The translations under genes were made by a program, and so were the position numbers. Under the pieces are notes generated by a model, which was not told the origin of the DNA, ran no database searches, and saw nothing but the letters and a program-made list of their open reading frames with translations. A stretch of DNA of 40,294 bases, taken from contig DDWO01000021.1 of assembly GCA_002345705.1 (NCBI GenBank), positions 73,721-114,014 on the forward strand, written 5' to 3'. Of the stretch, positions 7,385-15,630 are shown in pieces. Every line of letters begins with the position of its first letter. Positions within the stretch are counted from its first letter, which is position 1. This DNA is from Acholeplasmataceae bacterium UBA2284. Lineage in GTDB: Bacteria; Bacillota_I; Bacilli_A; Acholeplasmatales; Acholeplasmataceae.

Positions 7385-9511
7385 TTGGAAACTCAAAACC
7401 AATGGCGAATCTATTATATCTATATAGGCTCTTTTTTTATCTTAAACATCCTAAACACCTATATGTTAACAATTCAAGCATTCAATCGCTATATAGCTCC
7501 CTTTAAGCATACATTTACAGGAGAAATTAACGCTATTTTAGGTAATTTTTCGGTTTTATTCTTTATTATACTTATCTCGTTTCTTATTATTAAAAAAGCC
7601 AAATCAAGAATGCTATTTCTTTTGGTCGTAACCTTTTTCTTAAATTTGTTTATTTTCTCTATGGGAGTTTTTAATCTGTTTTTTGGAACTGCCTTTTCAC
7701 TTCCTGCATCAACAATATTTAACAACCCAAGTGATGGATTTGCTATGGGGACCTTTTTAAATGCCCTATTAGAGCTTGTTACCTATGCTAGAATCATTGT
7801 ATTTTGGCCATTTATTATCTTATTAACACTGTATATACTGTCCGATCGTAAAGCACTATCCAAAACAACGTTTAAAATCAAGATTGAGAAATTCGTCTCA
7901 GGGACTTTACTTGTTATGCTAATGCTTTTCATCGCTATCTTCTCATATTATGAGCAGTATAAAAAAACATTACCTCTAAATTCTGCAAAAAGTACATTCG
8001 CAGTTCAAAATCTAGGTGTCTATCCATACTACCTTGGTGAATTTTTCGGACAACCATTTGATTTAGATCTCCAAAAACTATTAGATCTCCAAGAGGAAGA
8101 GGACTTAGCTGCTGCATATCAAGAGTATAATAAAAATCAATCATCATACATAAATTTCTTCGATTCGCTCACATATTCCAATCGATTGACGATGAATCAA
8201 GCAGTTGAAAACATATTTATTGACCCTTCTATATCCAATGGAGATTCGCTCCACGGTATTTTAGAGGGCAGAAATTTAGTTTTAATCCATTTAGAATCCT
8301 TAAACACATTCTTACTTCAGCAACCTGATACAAATGAGAGACTTGTTTTTATGAATCAGCTTTTATCTCAATCCTTCGTTTTTAATAATTTCTACAATAA
8401 TGTTGGTATGGGTGTTAGTTCAGATGGTGAATTATCGATATTAACTGGCTTATATCCTATGGGTGACCGTACTTTATACTGGGAATTTGACAAAATTGAC
8501 TATCAACTCAATTCAATAACCGGCTATTTCAATCAAGAAGGATATCACACTGAAGCTATACACGGAGATAACCAAAAATTCTACAATCGCGATCAAGTTT
8601 ATCCTGAAATGTATGGATTTGATAATTTTTATTCATTAGAGAATTTTGTAGAAGATGGCTATGATGTTAAAGAGGGCTATCTCTACGATAGTACGAATAA
8701 TTTGCGGCATGTTAGCCCTTGGATATCAGATTATCATTTAGCGGACTATACCTTTGAGTTTGGAACATCATTAGTCAATGAAGGAAAGCCGTTTATGCTC
8801 TTTTCATTAACAATGATGCCTCACACTCCGTATGAGTTTGATCCAAACGGATACAGAGTAGATATTTTTCCTCAATTTAATAATCAAATTAGCGGATTAA
8901 CGATGCGATATATCAATTATGTTGATTATGTTGATGATGTACTAAAGAGATTTTTTATAAGCGAAACGGGAGTTGATCAAACACTTGATCACACTGTTTA
9001 TGTCTTTTACAGCGATCATGGCTCTGGCATCAAAAATGGAGACTTAGACATTCTCTTCAATCGACAATTAAGCGTGCTTGAGACTAGAAAAATGCTACAA
9101 CAAGTTCCAGCATGGATTTATGTTCCAGGGGATGAATATATTAACTATGGTGACTATCAGATTCGAAAGGGTTTAATTACTGGAGAACAAAATCTCGTTA
9201 GAAGCCAAGTAGACCTTTATCGAACAATGATTGAACTATTTAATTTACCTGTAGGAAAAAATGCCTATTATGGAGTGCATGGAATGAGTACTGAACCAAC
9301 CTTCGCTCTAGATAATAGATTATTAGATGTCGTTACGGATCAATATTTTGCATCAATGAGAAACCCAAATAAAGTATTCCCTGAAGAAGCGGATATGACA
9401 GAAGTAGAATACCAATACATTTTAAGGTTTAAGCAACTATCAGATATTATCGTTTCAAAGGGTGATATGCAAAAGACCATAGATGATGCAATCCAACGTA
9501 TATATGGGTGA
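7385..9511 (+). CDS. LTA synthase-like membrane sulfatase-fold enzyme
   Basis: About 708 residues from TTG 7385. Five membrane spans lie in the first ~210 residues (for example FFILNILNTYML, FSVLFFIILISFLII, LFLLVVTFFLNLFIF), then an extracellular alkaline-phosphatase/sulfatase domain as in LtaS. LtaS polymerises glycerol-phosphate from phosphatidylglycerol onto a lipid anchor. Metal-site motifs are present: LVLIHLES near the domain start, MMPHTPYEF, and FYSDHGSG. The nucleophile motif reads GVSSDGEL where LtaS has G-x-T-S-D-S-E, so S345 replaces the catalytic Thr. The open frame extends upstream to ATG 7334, but that lies inside the promoter; TTG is preceded by AAAGGGGGGG. Polymer and donor lipid are unknown. 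It is followed 4 nt later by a DUF1361 gene. Confidence 0.8.
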   Translation: METQNQWRIYYIYIGSFFILNILNTYMLTIQAFNRYIAPFKHTFTGEINAILGNFSVLFFIILISFLIIKKAKSRMLFLLVVTFFLNLFIFSMGVFNLFFGTAFSLPASTIFNNPSDGFAMGTFLNALLELVTYARIIVFWPFIILLTLYILSDRKALSKTTFKIKIEKFVSGTLLVMLMLFIAIFSYYEQYKKTLPLNSAKSTFAVQNLGVYPYYLGEFFGQPFDLDLQKLLDLQEEEDLAAAYQEYNKNQSSYINFFDSLTYSNRLTMNQAVENIFIDPSISNGDSLHGILEGRNLVLIHLESLNTFLLQQPDTNERLVFMNQLLSQSFVFNNFYNNVGMGVSSDGELSILTGLYPMGDRTLYWEFDKIDYQLNSITGYFNQEGYHTEAIHGDNQKFYNRDQVYPEMYGFDNFYSLENFVEDGYDVKEGYLYDSTNNLRHVSPWISDYHLADYTFEFGTSLVNEGKPFMLFSLTMMPHTPYEFDPNGYRVDIFPQFNNQISGLTMRYINYVDYVDDVLKRFFISETGVDQTLDHTVYVFYSDHGSGIKNGDLDILFNRQLSVLETRKMLQQVPAWIYVPGDEYINYGDYQIRKGLITGEQNLVRSQVDLYRTMIELFNLPVGKNAYYGVHGMSTEPTFALDNRLLDVVTDQYFASMRNPNKVFPEEADMTEVEYQYILRFKQLSDIIVSKGDMQKTIDDAIQRIYG

Positions 9512-9515
9512 GTAG

Positions 9516-10166
9516 ATGAACGTAAGAAGAATAAACATATATTATATACTAACAACTATCTATATCATTGCCTCTATAGTTTTAGGTGTCATATTAAATA
9601 ATGGACTTGTTATTTTCCTAGGCTGGAATATTTTGCTGGCAACTATCGTCTACCTACTCTCAGAGGCTTACGTTTATTTGTATAAGAAAAAAACTAAGAA
9701 ATTATACTTAGCATTTGTTTTAATTATATATGTGCTTTTCTTTCCCAATACACTTTATGTGCTAACTGATTATATCCATTTGGAAAATTATAATTTCTTT
9801 ACGAATTATCCAAATGTTTATGAGATGATTATTAAAGATTGGGTTGTGTTCATGCAAATAACAATAGGTGCACTATATGCTGCAAAGCTAGGTATAGCAT
9901 CCATAAAAAAACTTGAAACATACATTTTAAAATACAAAATACAATATAAAATTTTAGTTCTTTCATCCTTATTTTTACTTTCATCCTTAGGTATTTTCAT
10001 AGGCAGATTTTTAAGGTTTAATTCATGGCAGATCTTAGATATATTTTCTATCATAAGTGGGGTATTTACTCATCTAGGATTTGCACTATTATTTATTCTT
10101 ATTTTCTTTATTCTTCATTGGGTATCATATTTCGTTTTCTCACACGAAGACAAAATTAGTTTATAA
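9516..10166 (+). CDS. DUF1361 family membrane protein
   Basis: 216-residue, very hydrophobic protein with about six predicted membrane spans. Family hallmarks are visible: FLGWNILLA after the first span, the FPNTLYVLTDYIHL segment (family pattern F.PN..Y..TD..HL), and GIFIGRFLRFNSW (family pattern G...GR..R.NSW). The function of DUF1361 is not established. The start is 4 nt after the ltaS-like stop with GGTGAG overlapping that stop, so it is co-transcribed and probably acts on the same surface lipid or polymer (inference). Confidence 0.75.
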   Translation: MNVRRINIYYILTTIYIIASIVLGVILNNGLVIFLGWNILLATIVYLLSEAYVYLYKKKTKKLYLAFVLIIYVLFFPNTLYVLTDYIHLENYNFFTNYPNVYEMIIKDWVVFMQITIGALYAAKLGIASIKKLETYILKYKIQYKILVLSSLFLLSSLGIFIGRFLRFNSWQILDIFSIISGVFTHLGFALLFILIFFILHWVSYFVFSHEDKISL

Positions 10167-10194
10167 TAAAAGTATATTAACTTTGGAGGTTATC

Positions 10195-11163
10195 ATGCGC
10201 GTTTTAGTAGTAGGTGGAGCTGGATATATTGGATCTCACACTGTATATGAATTAATCAAGGATCATCAGGAAGTTATCATACTCGATAACCTATCATCAG
10301 GGTATATGGAGTTAGTTCATCCAGAGGCGAAATTTTATAAGGGTGACATCAGAAATAAAGAGGATATTGCATCAGTTTTTAAGCAGGAAAAAATTGATGT
10401 TGTGATGCATTTCGCAGCTAAAATTGTAGTACCTGAATCAGTAAAAGAACCTCTTGAATATTATCATAATAATGTCGAAGGAGTTCGCACATTACTTGAA
10501 GTGATGAATGAATATAATGTCAAAAAACTAGTGTTCTCATCTACAGCTGCAGTTTATGGTGAAGCAAGTGGTGTATGCAAGGAAACAGATATTACGAAGC
10601 CAATCAATCCATACGGAGAAACAAAGCTTGCTACTGAAAAGATGATTCAATGGGTTGCTAATGCACATGGATTTAACTATGTAATATTTAGATACTTCAA
10701 TGTTGCAGGAGCTGATAAATCATTAAAAATCGGATTAATGAAAGATCAATTAACACATTTAATACCTGTCGCTATACAAGGCATTATTGGTTTAAGAGAC
10801 CATTTGACAATATACGGCAATGACTATCCAACCAAGGATGGAACATGCATTAGAGACTATATACATGTCTCTGATCTAGCATATGCACATGTTCTTGGAG
10901 CAAGATATTTAAATGGTGGTGGAAAATCTGAGATTATGAATTTAGGATCAAATAGCGGCTATACAGTTTTAGAAGTAGCAAAAGCAGTGAATGAAATCGC
11001 TCCACTTAAATACATTATTGGACCTCGTAGAGATGGAGATCCAGCCGAGCTAATTGCATCCAATGATAAGGCAAGAAACATATTAAAATGGATACCTAAG
11101 TACACGTTAAAAGATATAGTCCTTTCTGACTATAATTACCGTAAAAAAATATCAAATAGATAA
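10195..11163 (+). CDS. galE: UDP-glucose 4-epimerase
   Basis: 322-residue short-chain dehydrogenase/reductase interconverting UDP-glucose and UDP-galactose with bound NAD. The N-terminal dinucleotide loop is VVGGAGYIGSH (G7, G10, G13). The catalytic SST region (115-117) and Y140-x3-K144 (PYGETK) are present, as are FRYFNVAGA and the C-terminal IGPRRDGDPAEL. The frame is open upstream to 10081 but would overlap the DUF1361 gene; ATG 10195 has TTTGGAGG 5 nt upstream and begins directly at the Rossmann strand. A TATAAT at 10162-10167 could give separate transcription. With galU it feeds UDP-hexoses to glycolipid or polysaccharide synthesis. Confidence 0.95.
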   Translation: MRVLVVGGAGYIGSHTVYELIKDHQEVIILDNLSSGYMELVHPEAKFYKGDIRNKEDIASVFKQEKIDVVMHFAAKIVVPESVKEPLEYYHNNVEGVRTLLEVMNEYNVKKLVFSSTAAVYGEASGVCKETDITKPINPYGETKLATEKMIQWVANAHGFNYVIFRYFNVAGADKSLKIGLMKDQLTHLIPVAIQGIIGLRDHLTIYGNDYPTKDGTCIRDYIHVSDLAYAHVLGARYLNGGGKSEIMNLGSNSGYTVLEVAKAVNEIAPLKYIIGPRRDGDPAELIASNDKARNILKWIPKYTLKDIVLSDYNYRKKISNR

Positions 11164-11200
11164 TAAAAAAAGCCGATTTTGATTATGCAAAATCGGCTTA
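11164..11200. terminator. Bidirectional terminator between galE and uppP
   Basis: AAGCCGATTTT (11170-11180) and AAAATCGGCTT (11189-11199) form a perfect 11-bp stem with an 8-nt loop. The A-run before it becomes a T-run on the minus strand, so it is a strong terminator for uppP. On the plus strand the tail is weaker (ATCATATTT). Confidence 0.9.
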
Positions 11201-11213
11201 TCATATTTAAAAA

Positions 11214-12026
11214 TTAGTTTATATAAAATAGTGTAATAGCGATAATACCCACGATCAAGCAGTAAACTGAAAAGTAAATTAAGTTTTTTACTTTGACGTA
11301 ATTATATAAAAGTTTAACAGCTAATAAACTGAATATAAAGCTCATTATAAATGCTAATGTATAGCCTATATAATGTATTGGTTCACTGGTGTTAAAGGCT
11401 TCATAAAGCCCTAATAAAGAAACAGGAACGGAAACAACCAAGTAGCTTAAGAACGAGAACTTCAACACTTTTTTAAGTTCGATCTTCTGCATTAATCCAC
11501 CTGTCATCGTTATCCCACTTCTTGAAATTCCAGGGAATATTGCAAACATTTGGAACGCACCAATGATTAAAGCATTTTTCCATGATACCTCATTTTTCCA
11601 TTGAATATCCTTTAGTTTATAAATGTAAAATAATAGAAGCGAAGTAAGTATCAATGCGAAGCCAATTGAGAGTAAATCGCTTGGCAAATAATCCTTGAAA
11701 AAGAACCCAAAAATTCCAATTGGAAGGACTGCAATAATTAGCTTGCTTACGTATACAAAATCCTCTCTTCCGGTCTCATCTTTTCTTATCAAATAACACC
11801 AAGTACCCTTGATAAGTTGCCCCACATCTTTTCTAAAAAAATAGAGTAGAGCTAAGAAGGATCCCGTATTCGTTATCATTAGGAAAACGGTTAAATTTGT
11901 TAAATCCATTTGAAATAGATGACTAAAGAGTGTAAGGTGTCCGCTGCTGGATACTGGAAAAATTTCAGTTATTCCCTGAATGATTCCGAGTACTATATAT
12001 TTAATTATTTCTATAATTTGTTCCAT
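11214..12026 (-). CDS. uppP: Undecaprenyl-diphosphatase UppP (BacA)
   Basis: 270-residue polytopic phosphatase that removes one phosphate from undecaprenyl diphosphate so that the lipid carrier can be reused. Both signature loops are present: GITEIFPVSSSGH (E21, S27, H30) and PGISRSGIT with the catalytic Arg. At position 17 there is Gln where E. coli has Glu; Q is a frequent natural variant (QGxTEF form). The frame extends 13 codons upstream to 12065, but a minus-strand TATAAT (12042-12047) lies inside that extension, and ATG 12026 has GGTGA 6 nt upstream, so I chose the shorter form. It is divergent from the PopT-type translocase, the next step of the same lipid cycle. Confidence 0.93.
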   Translation of the reverse strand: MEQIIEIIKYIVLGIIQGITEIFPVSSSGHLTLFSHLFQMDLTNLTVFLMITNTGSFLALLYFFRKDVGQLIKGTWCYLIRKDETGREDFVYVSKLIIAVLPIGIFGFFFKDYLPSDLLSIGFALILTSLLLFYIYKLKDIQWKNEVSWKNALIIGAFQMFAIFPGISRSGITMTGGLMQKIELKKVLKFSFLSYLVVSVPVSLLGLYEAFNTSEPIHYIGYTLAFIMSFIFSLLAVKLLYNYVKVKNLIYFSVYCLIVGIIAITLFYIN

Positions 12027-12041
12027 ATGATCACCGACTTT

Positions 12042-12047
12042 ATTATA
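12042..12047 (-). promoter_or_regulatory. -10 element for uppP
   Basis: Read on the minus strand this is TATAAT, about 15 nt upstream of the chosen uppP ATG. No clear -35 is visible at 17-nt spacing. It supports the shorter UppP start and implies a very short leader. Confidence 0.5.
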
Positions 12048-12178
12048 GCATATTAATTCAATCAAAATATGTTAAAATATAAACAATCCATTTCTTTTAT
12101 TATCTTTGAAGTTATCATGAAATGCATTATGTATAAATTGGTCTATAATAAAATTAAGTCTTCGCACAAGGAGCAAAA

Positions 12179-13063
12179 ATGAAACAAATTATAAAAATCA
12201 TTAAAGGATCGTTTGTTGGCATGGGAAGCATTCTTCCTGGAATTAGCGGTTCAATGATTGCTGCAATTTTAAAAATATATCAAGAACTTATAACTGCCTT
12301 AAATGATTTTACCAAGCATCCATTAAAGGCATTAAAAAGTGTTTGGGAATACATTGTTGGAGTCATCATCGGACTAGGCTTAGGATTCTTATTTATTAAG
12401 ATATTTCTAGACGCATTACCTATACCTTTTACACTTCTTTTTATAGGATTTATTCTAGGAGCAATTCCTGGGATTATTAAAGAACTCAAATCAGAAAGAT
12501 ATCGCTTTTCACACTTTTTAGTCATGATTTTAATGATGCTAATGATGATAGGATTTCTTTTCATTCAAGAAGGAAGTTCTTCAACTAATTCATGGATATA
12601 TTATGTTGTTATCTTTTTCATAGGAGTTATATTTGCAGCAGCATTAATCACACCTGGATTAAGTGGAGCAACCATGCTTCTTGCACTTGGATTTTTCCAA
12701 ATATTAATCGATCTTGGTGATGATATTATTCGCGCATTTTTAACACTTAATTTTACTGAGATTGCACCATATATTCCCATGCTTTTACTCCTTATTTTAG
12801 GAGCTGTAGTTGGACTCATTGGAATGGGGAAAATAATGTATCAATTACTTATACACTTTAAGTCTCATTTCTATTTTGGCGTTTTAGGAATTGTCATTAT
12901 TTCACCATTTAATATCTTATTCACACTTCAGCAAAACACTGATGAAAATGTATTCAACACAGATTGGTACATTTGGTTACTCGGAGCACTATTCTTCGTA
13001 TTAGGTTTGTTCTTAACACATATCATTACCGTAAAGGGTCAAAAAGTGGAGGAAGTCATATGA
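12179..13063 (+). CDS. popT: DUF368 family undecaprenyl-phosphate translocase (PopT type)
   Basis: 294-residue membrane protein of the DUF368 family. The two inverted-repeat halves each carry the family proline-glycine-serine motif: ILPGISGSMIAAILKIYQ (P20, G21, S23) and ITPGLSGATMLLALGFFQ (P159, G160, S162). About eight hydrophobic spans are seen. DUF368 (PopT) and DedA (UptA) proteins have been reported to flip undecaprenyl phosphate back to the cytosolic face of the membrane. The gene is divergent from uppP, which makes that lipid, and that supports this role over others. AAGGAG precedes ATG; a TATAAT at 12144-12149 may be its -10. The stop overlaps the galU start by 4 nt (ATGA). Confidence 0.8.
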   Translation: MKQIIKIIKGSFVGMGSILPGISGSMIAAILKIYQELITALNDFTKHPLKALKSVWEYIVGVIIGLGLGFLFIKIFLDALPIPFTLLFIGFILGAIPGIIKELKSERYRFSHFLVMILMMLMMIGFLFIQEGSSSTNSWIYYVVIFFIGVIFAAALITPGLSGATMLLALGFFQILIDLGDDIIRAFLTLNFTEIAPYIPMLLLLILGAVVGLIGMGKIMYQLLIHFKSHFYFGVLGIVIISPFNILFTLQQNTDENVFNTDWYIWLLGALFFVLGLFLTHIITVKGQKVEEVI

Positions 13064-13926
13064 TTAAAAAAGCAGTCATTCCAGCAGCAGGGTACGGCAC
13101 AAGATTTTTACCGATCACTAAAGCATTACCAAAGGAACTATTACCAATTATTGATCACCCAACGATTGAATACATCGTGAGTGAAGCAATCGACGCAGGA
13201 ATCACTGACATCTTACTGATTGTCAGTGCGAACAAAAATGCAATCATCGACTACTTCGACTACAATATGGAGCTAGAAACCATACTTTTATCTAAAAACA
13301 GACATTACGAATATGGACTCGTTAGAAATATCGCAGTTGGTGCGAATATACATTATATAAGACAAAGAGAACAATTAGGTTTAGGTCATGCAGTTTTACA
13401 GGCTGAAACATTTGTTAATGGTGAACCATTTGCAGTTCTTTTAGGCGATGATATGTATGTCGGTAAGGATAAACCCGCGATTAAGCAGCTTGTTGATGTT
13501 TATGAAAAGGTAAATGCATCCGTTTTAGGAACCATGGAGGTTGAACTTAAAAATACCTCTAAATATGGCATCTGTATTCCAAAAGAAAACCAAAAAGGTC
13601 CAATCATTGAATTAAAAGGCGTTATTGAAAAGCCAAAAGTTGAAGAAGCTCCATCTAGAAGCGCAATCGGTGGACGTTACATTCTTACACCAGGGATATT
13701 TGATTATTTAAAAAATCAACCAAAGGGTGCAGGAAATGAAATTCAATTAACAGACGCAATTCTAAGAATGATGGCTACAGAAAAAGTATATTCCTATGAT
13801 ATTCAAGGGAAAAGATATGATGTAGGTAATAAAATTGACTACGTAGAAGCGATTTTAGACTTTGGTCTTCAAAAAGAAGAGCTTAAAGATGATCTTCAAA
13901 AACTGATCAATAGTAAAGCCAAGTAA
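13060..13926 (+). CDS. galU: UTP-glucose-1-phosphate uridylyltransferase
   Basis: 288-residue nucleotidyltransferase making UDP-glucose from glucose-1-phosphate and UTP. The N-terminal nucleotide-binding segment is intact (IPAAGYGTRFLPITKALPKE, residues 7-26), followed by YIRQREQLGLGHAV, FAVLLGDD and the C-terminal GKRYDVGNKIDYVEA. Length is typical of GalU/GtaB. ATG overlaps the popT stop (ATGA) and has GGAGGAAG just upstream. An in-frame upstream extension to 12964 exists but would overlap popT by 100 nt. Its product is the substrate of GalE and of glycolipid glucosyltransferases. Confidence 0.95.
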   Translation: MIKKAVIPAAGYGTRFLPITKALPKELLPIIDHPTIEYIVSEAIDAGITDILLIVSANKNAIIDYFDYNMELETILLSKNRHYEYGLVRNIAVGANIHYIRQREQLGLGHAVLQAETFVNGEPFAVLLGDDMYVGKDKPAIKQLVDVYEKVNASVLGTMEVELKNTSKYGICIPKENQKGPIIELKGVIEKPKVEEAPSRSAIGGRYILTPGIFDYLKNQPKGAGNEIQLTDAILRMMATEKVYSYDIQGKRYDVGNKIDYVEAILDFGLQKEELKDDLQKLINSKAK

Positions 13927-13940
13927 TCCTATATATCATC

Positions 13941-13969
13941 TTTACATTTATAATTAAAACGCATATAAT
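13941..13969 (+). promoter_or_regulatory. Promoter of the serS T-box transcript
   Basis: TTTACA (13941-13946) and TATAAT (13964-13969) with exactly 17 bp between them. It lies directly upstream of the T-box leader. Confidence 0.8.
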
Positions 13970-13975
13970 ATAGGT

Positions 13976-14190
13976 AACACGTAAAAGAGAATAGTAATTA
14001 TCTTCGTTAGTTTAGAGAAATCACGGTTGGTGAAAGTGATTTAATGAAAATAATGAATCTACTCTTTAGTGATGCTAATCACATCCGCATGTCTGCGTTA
14101 TAGACTTTTGAGGGCTAGAATTATTTCTAGAACTAAGGTGGTACCGCGTCAATCGACGTCCTTAGATATGTATATCTAGGGACTTTTTAT
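13976..14190 (+). ncRNA. T-box leader, serine (UCU specifier)
   Basis: tRNA-sensing leader that lets serS be transcribed when uncharged tRNA-Ser accumulates. Stem I is closed by AAAGAG (13984-13989) with CTCTTT (14062-14067), then an internal loop, then ATTAT (13997-14001) with ATAAT (14050-14054). The 3' side of that loop reads GAATCTA; the specifier is TCT (14058-14060), a serine codon. The distal loop GGTTGGTGAAA on ATCAC/GTGAT (14020-14040) matches the conserved GNUG region. The T-box sequence AAGGTGGTACCGCG lies at 14135-14148, with TGGT available to pair with the tRNA end. An intrinsic terminator follows. Confidence 0.95.
14158..14188 (+). terminator. Regulated terminator of the serS T-box
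   Basis: GTCCTTAGATAT (14158-14169) pairs with ATATCTAGGGAC (14172-14183, one G-U pair), followed by TTTTT (14184-14188). It competes with the T-box antiterminator at 14135-14160. Confidence 0.9.
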
Positions 14191-14210
14191 ATTTTAAGGA
14201 GGAAAAGGAA

Positions 14211-15488
14211 ATGTTAGATTTAAAGTATGTAACTGAAAATGTTGAAGAGGTTATAAAAAAATTATCCAAAAGAAATGGAGATTTTTCATACCTAAGAGAG
14301 TTGGTCACACTACAAGACCAAAGAAAACAAGTCATTGTTGATGTTGAATCAAAAAAAGCACTCAGAAATGAAGCCTCTAAAAAAATTGGTGAGCTAAAAA
14401 GAAATAAACAGGATGCAACATCTGTACTTAACGACGTTGCTCATTTAGGGGATGACATAAAAGCACTAGATGAAGAACTTAACATCATTGAAGAAAAGAT
14501 ATTCAACATTTTAGCGATTACGCCAAATATTCCTCATGAAACTACTCCAATTGGTAAAGATGAATCTGCAAATGTTGAGATTAAAAAGGTTGGATCTCCT
14601 AGAGTTTTTAACTTTAAGATAAAGGATCACACCGAGCTTGGTGAAAAGCTAAACATTCTTGACTTCGAAAGAGCTACGAAAATCACAGGCACACGCTTTG
14701 TTGTTGATAAAGGACTTGGTGCGAGATTAGAAAGATCCTTAATTCAATGGATGATGGACCTTCACGCACACGAGCATAATTATATAGAAATAATCCCTCC
14801 TTTCATCGTTAATGAAAAGAGTATGTTTGCTACGGGTCAATTTCCTAAGTTTAAAGATGAAGCATTCAAGGTTGTCGCTGGAGATAATGCATGGTATTTA
14901 AATCCTACTGCAGAAGTACCAACTATTAACCTTCATCGTGATGAAATTATTGATGGGGACTTGCTACCATTTAATTATTGTGCCTTCACAACAGCATTTC
15001 GTGCTGAAGCTGGTTCTGCAGGTAGAGATACAAGAGGTATTTTAAGACAACACCAATTCAATAAAGTTGAGTTAATCAAATTTACAAAGCCTGAGGATTC
15101 CTATGCAGAATTAGAAAAAATGCTTCTTAATTCAGAGGAAGTACTAAAAAGACTAGGACTACCTTATCGCGTTGTTGCTCTATCTACAGGTGACATGGGC
15201 TTTGGTATGGCAAAGACATTTGATATAGAAGTATGGCTTCCTGGACAAAATATGTATCGTGAGATTGGATCTATTTCAAATGCTGAAGATTTCCAAGCGC
15301 GTCGTGCAAATATCCGATTCAAGAGAACTAAGGATAGCAAGACAGAATACGTCCATACACTCAATGGATCTGGTTTAGCAATTGGTCGTACAATGATTGC
15401 TATCATAGAAAATTACCAAAATGAGGATGGAACAATTACCATTCCAGAAGTACTAGTGCCCTACATGAAAGTCAATATCATTCGATAA
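14211..15488 (+). CDS. serS: Serine-tRNA ligase
   Basis: 425-residue class II aminoacyl-tRNA synthetase. The first ~110 residues form the long antiparallel coiled-coil arm that contacts the tRNA-Ser variable arm. The class II core follows: motif 2 around R264 (TTAFRAEAGSAGRDTRGI) and motif 3 around R393 (GSGLAIGRTM). TAEVP for serine binding is present. The Shine-Dalgarno is AAGGAGG. It stands alone under the T-box leader, which matches its amino acid. Confidence 0.97.
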   Translation: MLDLKYVTENVEEVIKKLSKRNGDFSYLRELVTLQDQRKQVIVDVESKKALRNEASKKIGELKRNKQDATSVLNDVAHLGDDIKALDEELNIIEEKIFNILAITPNIPHETTPIGKDESANVEIKKVGSPRVFNFKIKDHTELGEKLNILDFERATKITGTRFVVDKGLGARLERSLIQWMMDLHAHEHNYIEIIPPFIVNEKSMFATGQFPKFKDEAFKVVAGDNAWYLNPTAEVPTINLHRDEIIDGDLLPFNYCAFTTAFRAEAGSAGRDTRGILRQHQFNKVELIKFTKPEDSYAELEKMLLNSEEVLKRLGLPYRVVALSTGDMGFGMAKTFDIEVWLPGQNMYREIGSISNAEDFQARRANIRFKRTKDSKTEYVHTLNGSGLAIGRTMIAIIENYQNEDGTITIPEVLVPYMKVNIIR

Positions 15489-15579
15489 CACAATTTCACA
15501 TTAAAAAACCATAGACTTCACATAACAATTTGCTATGATATAAGTACTTCTATTTTTTCTCTCTATTTTTTCTATATGA

Positions 15580-15610
15580 TATAATAAGTGTGCTGATGCA
15601 CGCTTATTTT
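15580..15610 (+). promoter_or_regulatory. -10 element merged with an 11-bp inverted repeat before the two-component genes
   Basis: TATAAT (15580-15585) runs into AATAAGTGTGC (15583-15593), which pairs with GCACGCTTATT (15598-15608; one G-U pair as RNA) across TGAT. As DNA it could be an operator on the promoter; as RNA from an upstream promoter it is a weak terminator for serS. Another possible promoter is TTCACA (15517-15522) with TATAAG (15539-15544). ATG follows 20 nt after the repeat. Confidence 0.5.
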
Positions 15611-15630
15611 ACTAATAAAGGGGTGTACGA

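Noticed and set aside
10081..10194. N-terminal extension of galE
   Set aside because: It would overlap the DUF1361 gene by 86 nt and precede the Rossmann motif with hydrophobic residues. ATG 10195 has a strong GGAGG.
12027..12065. Longer uppP start on the minus strand
   Set aside because: The extension contains the likely -10 element, and the added residues are not conserved in the family.
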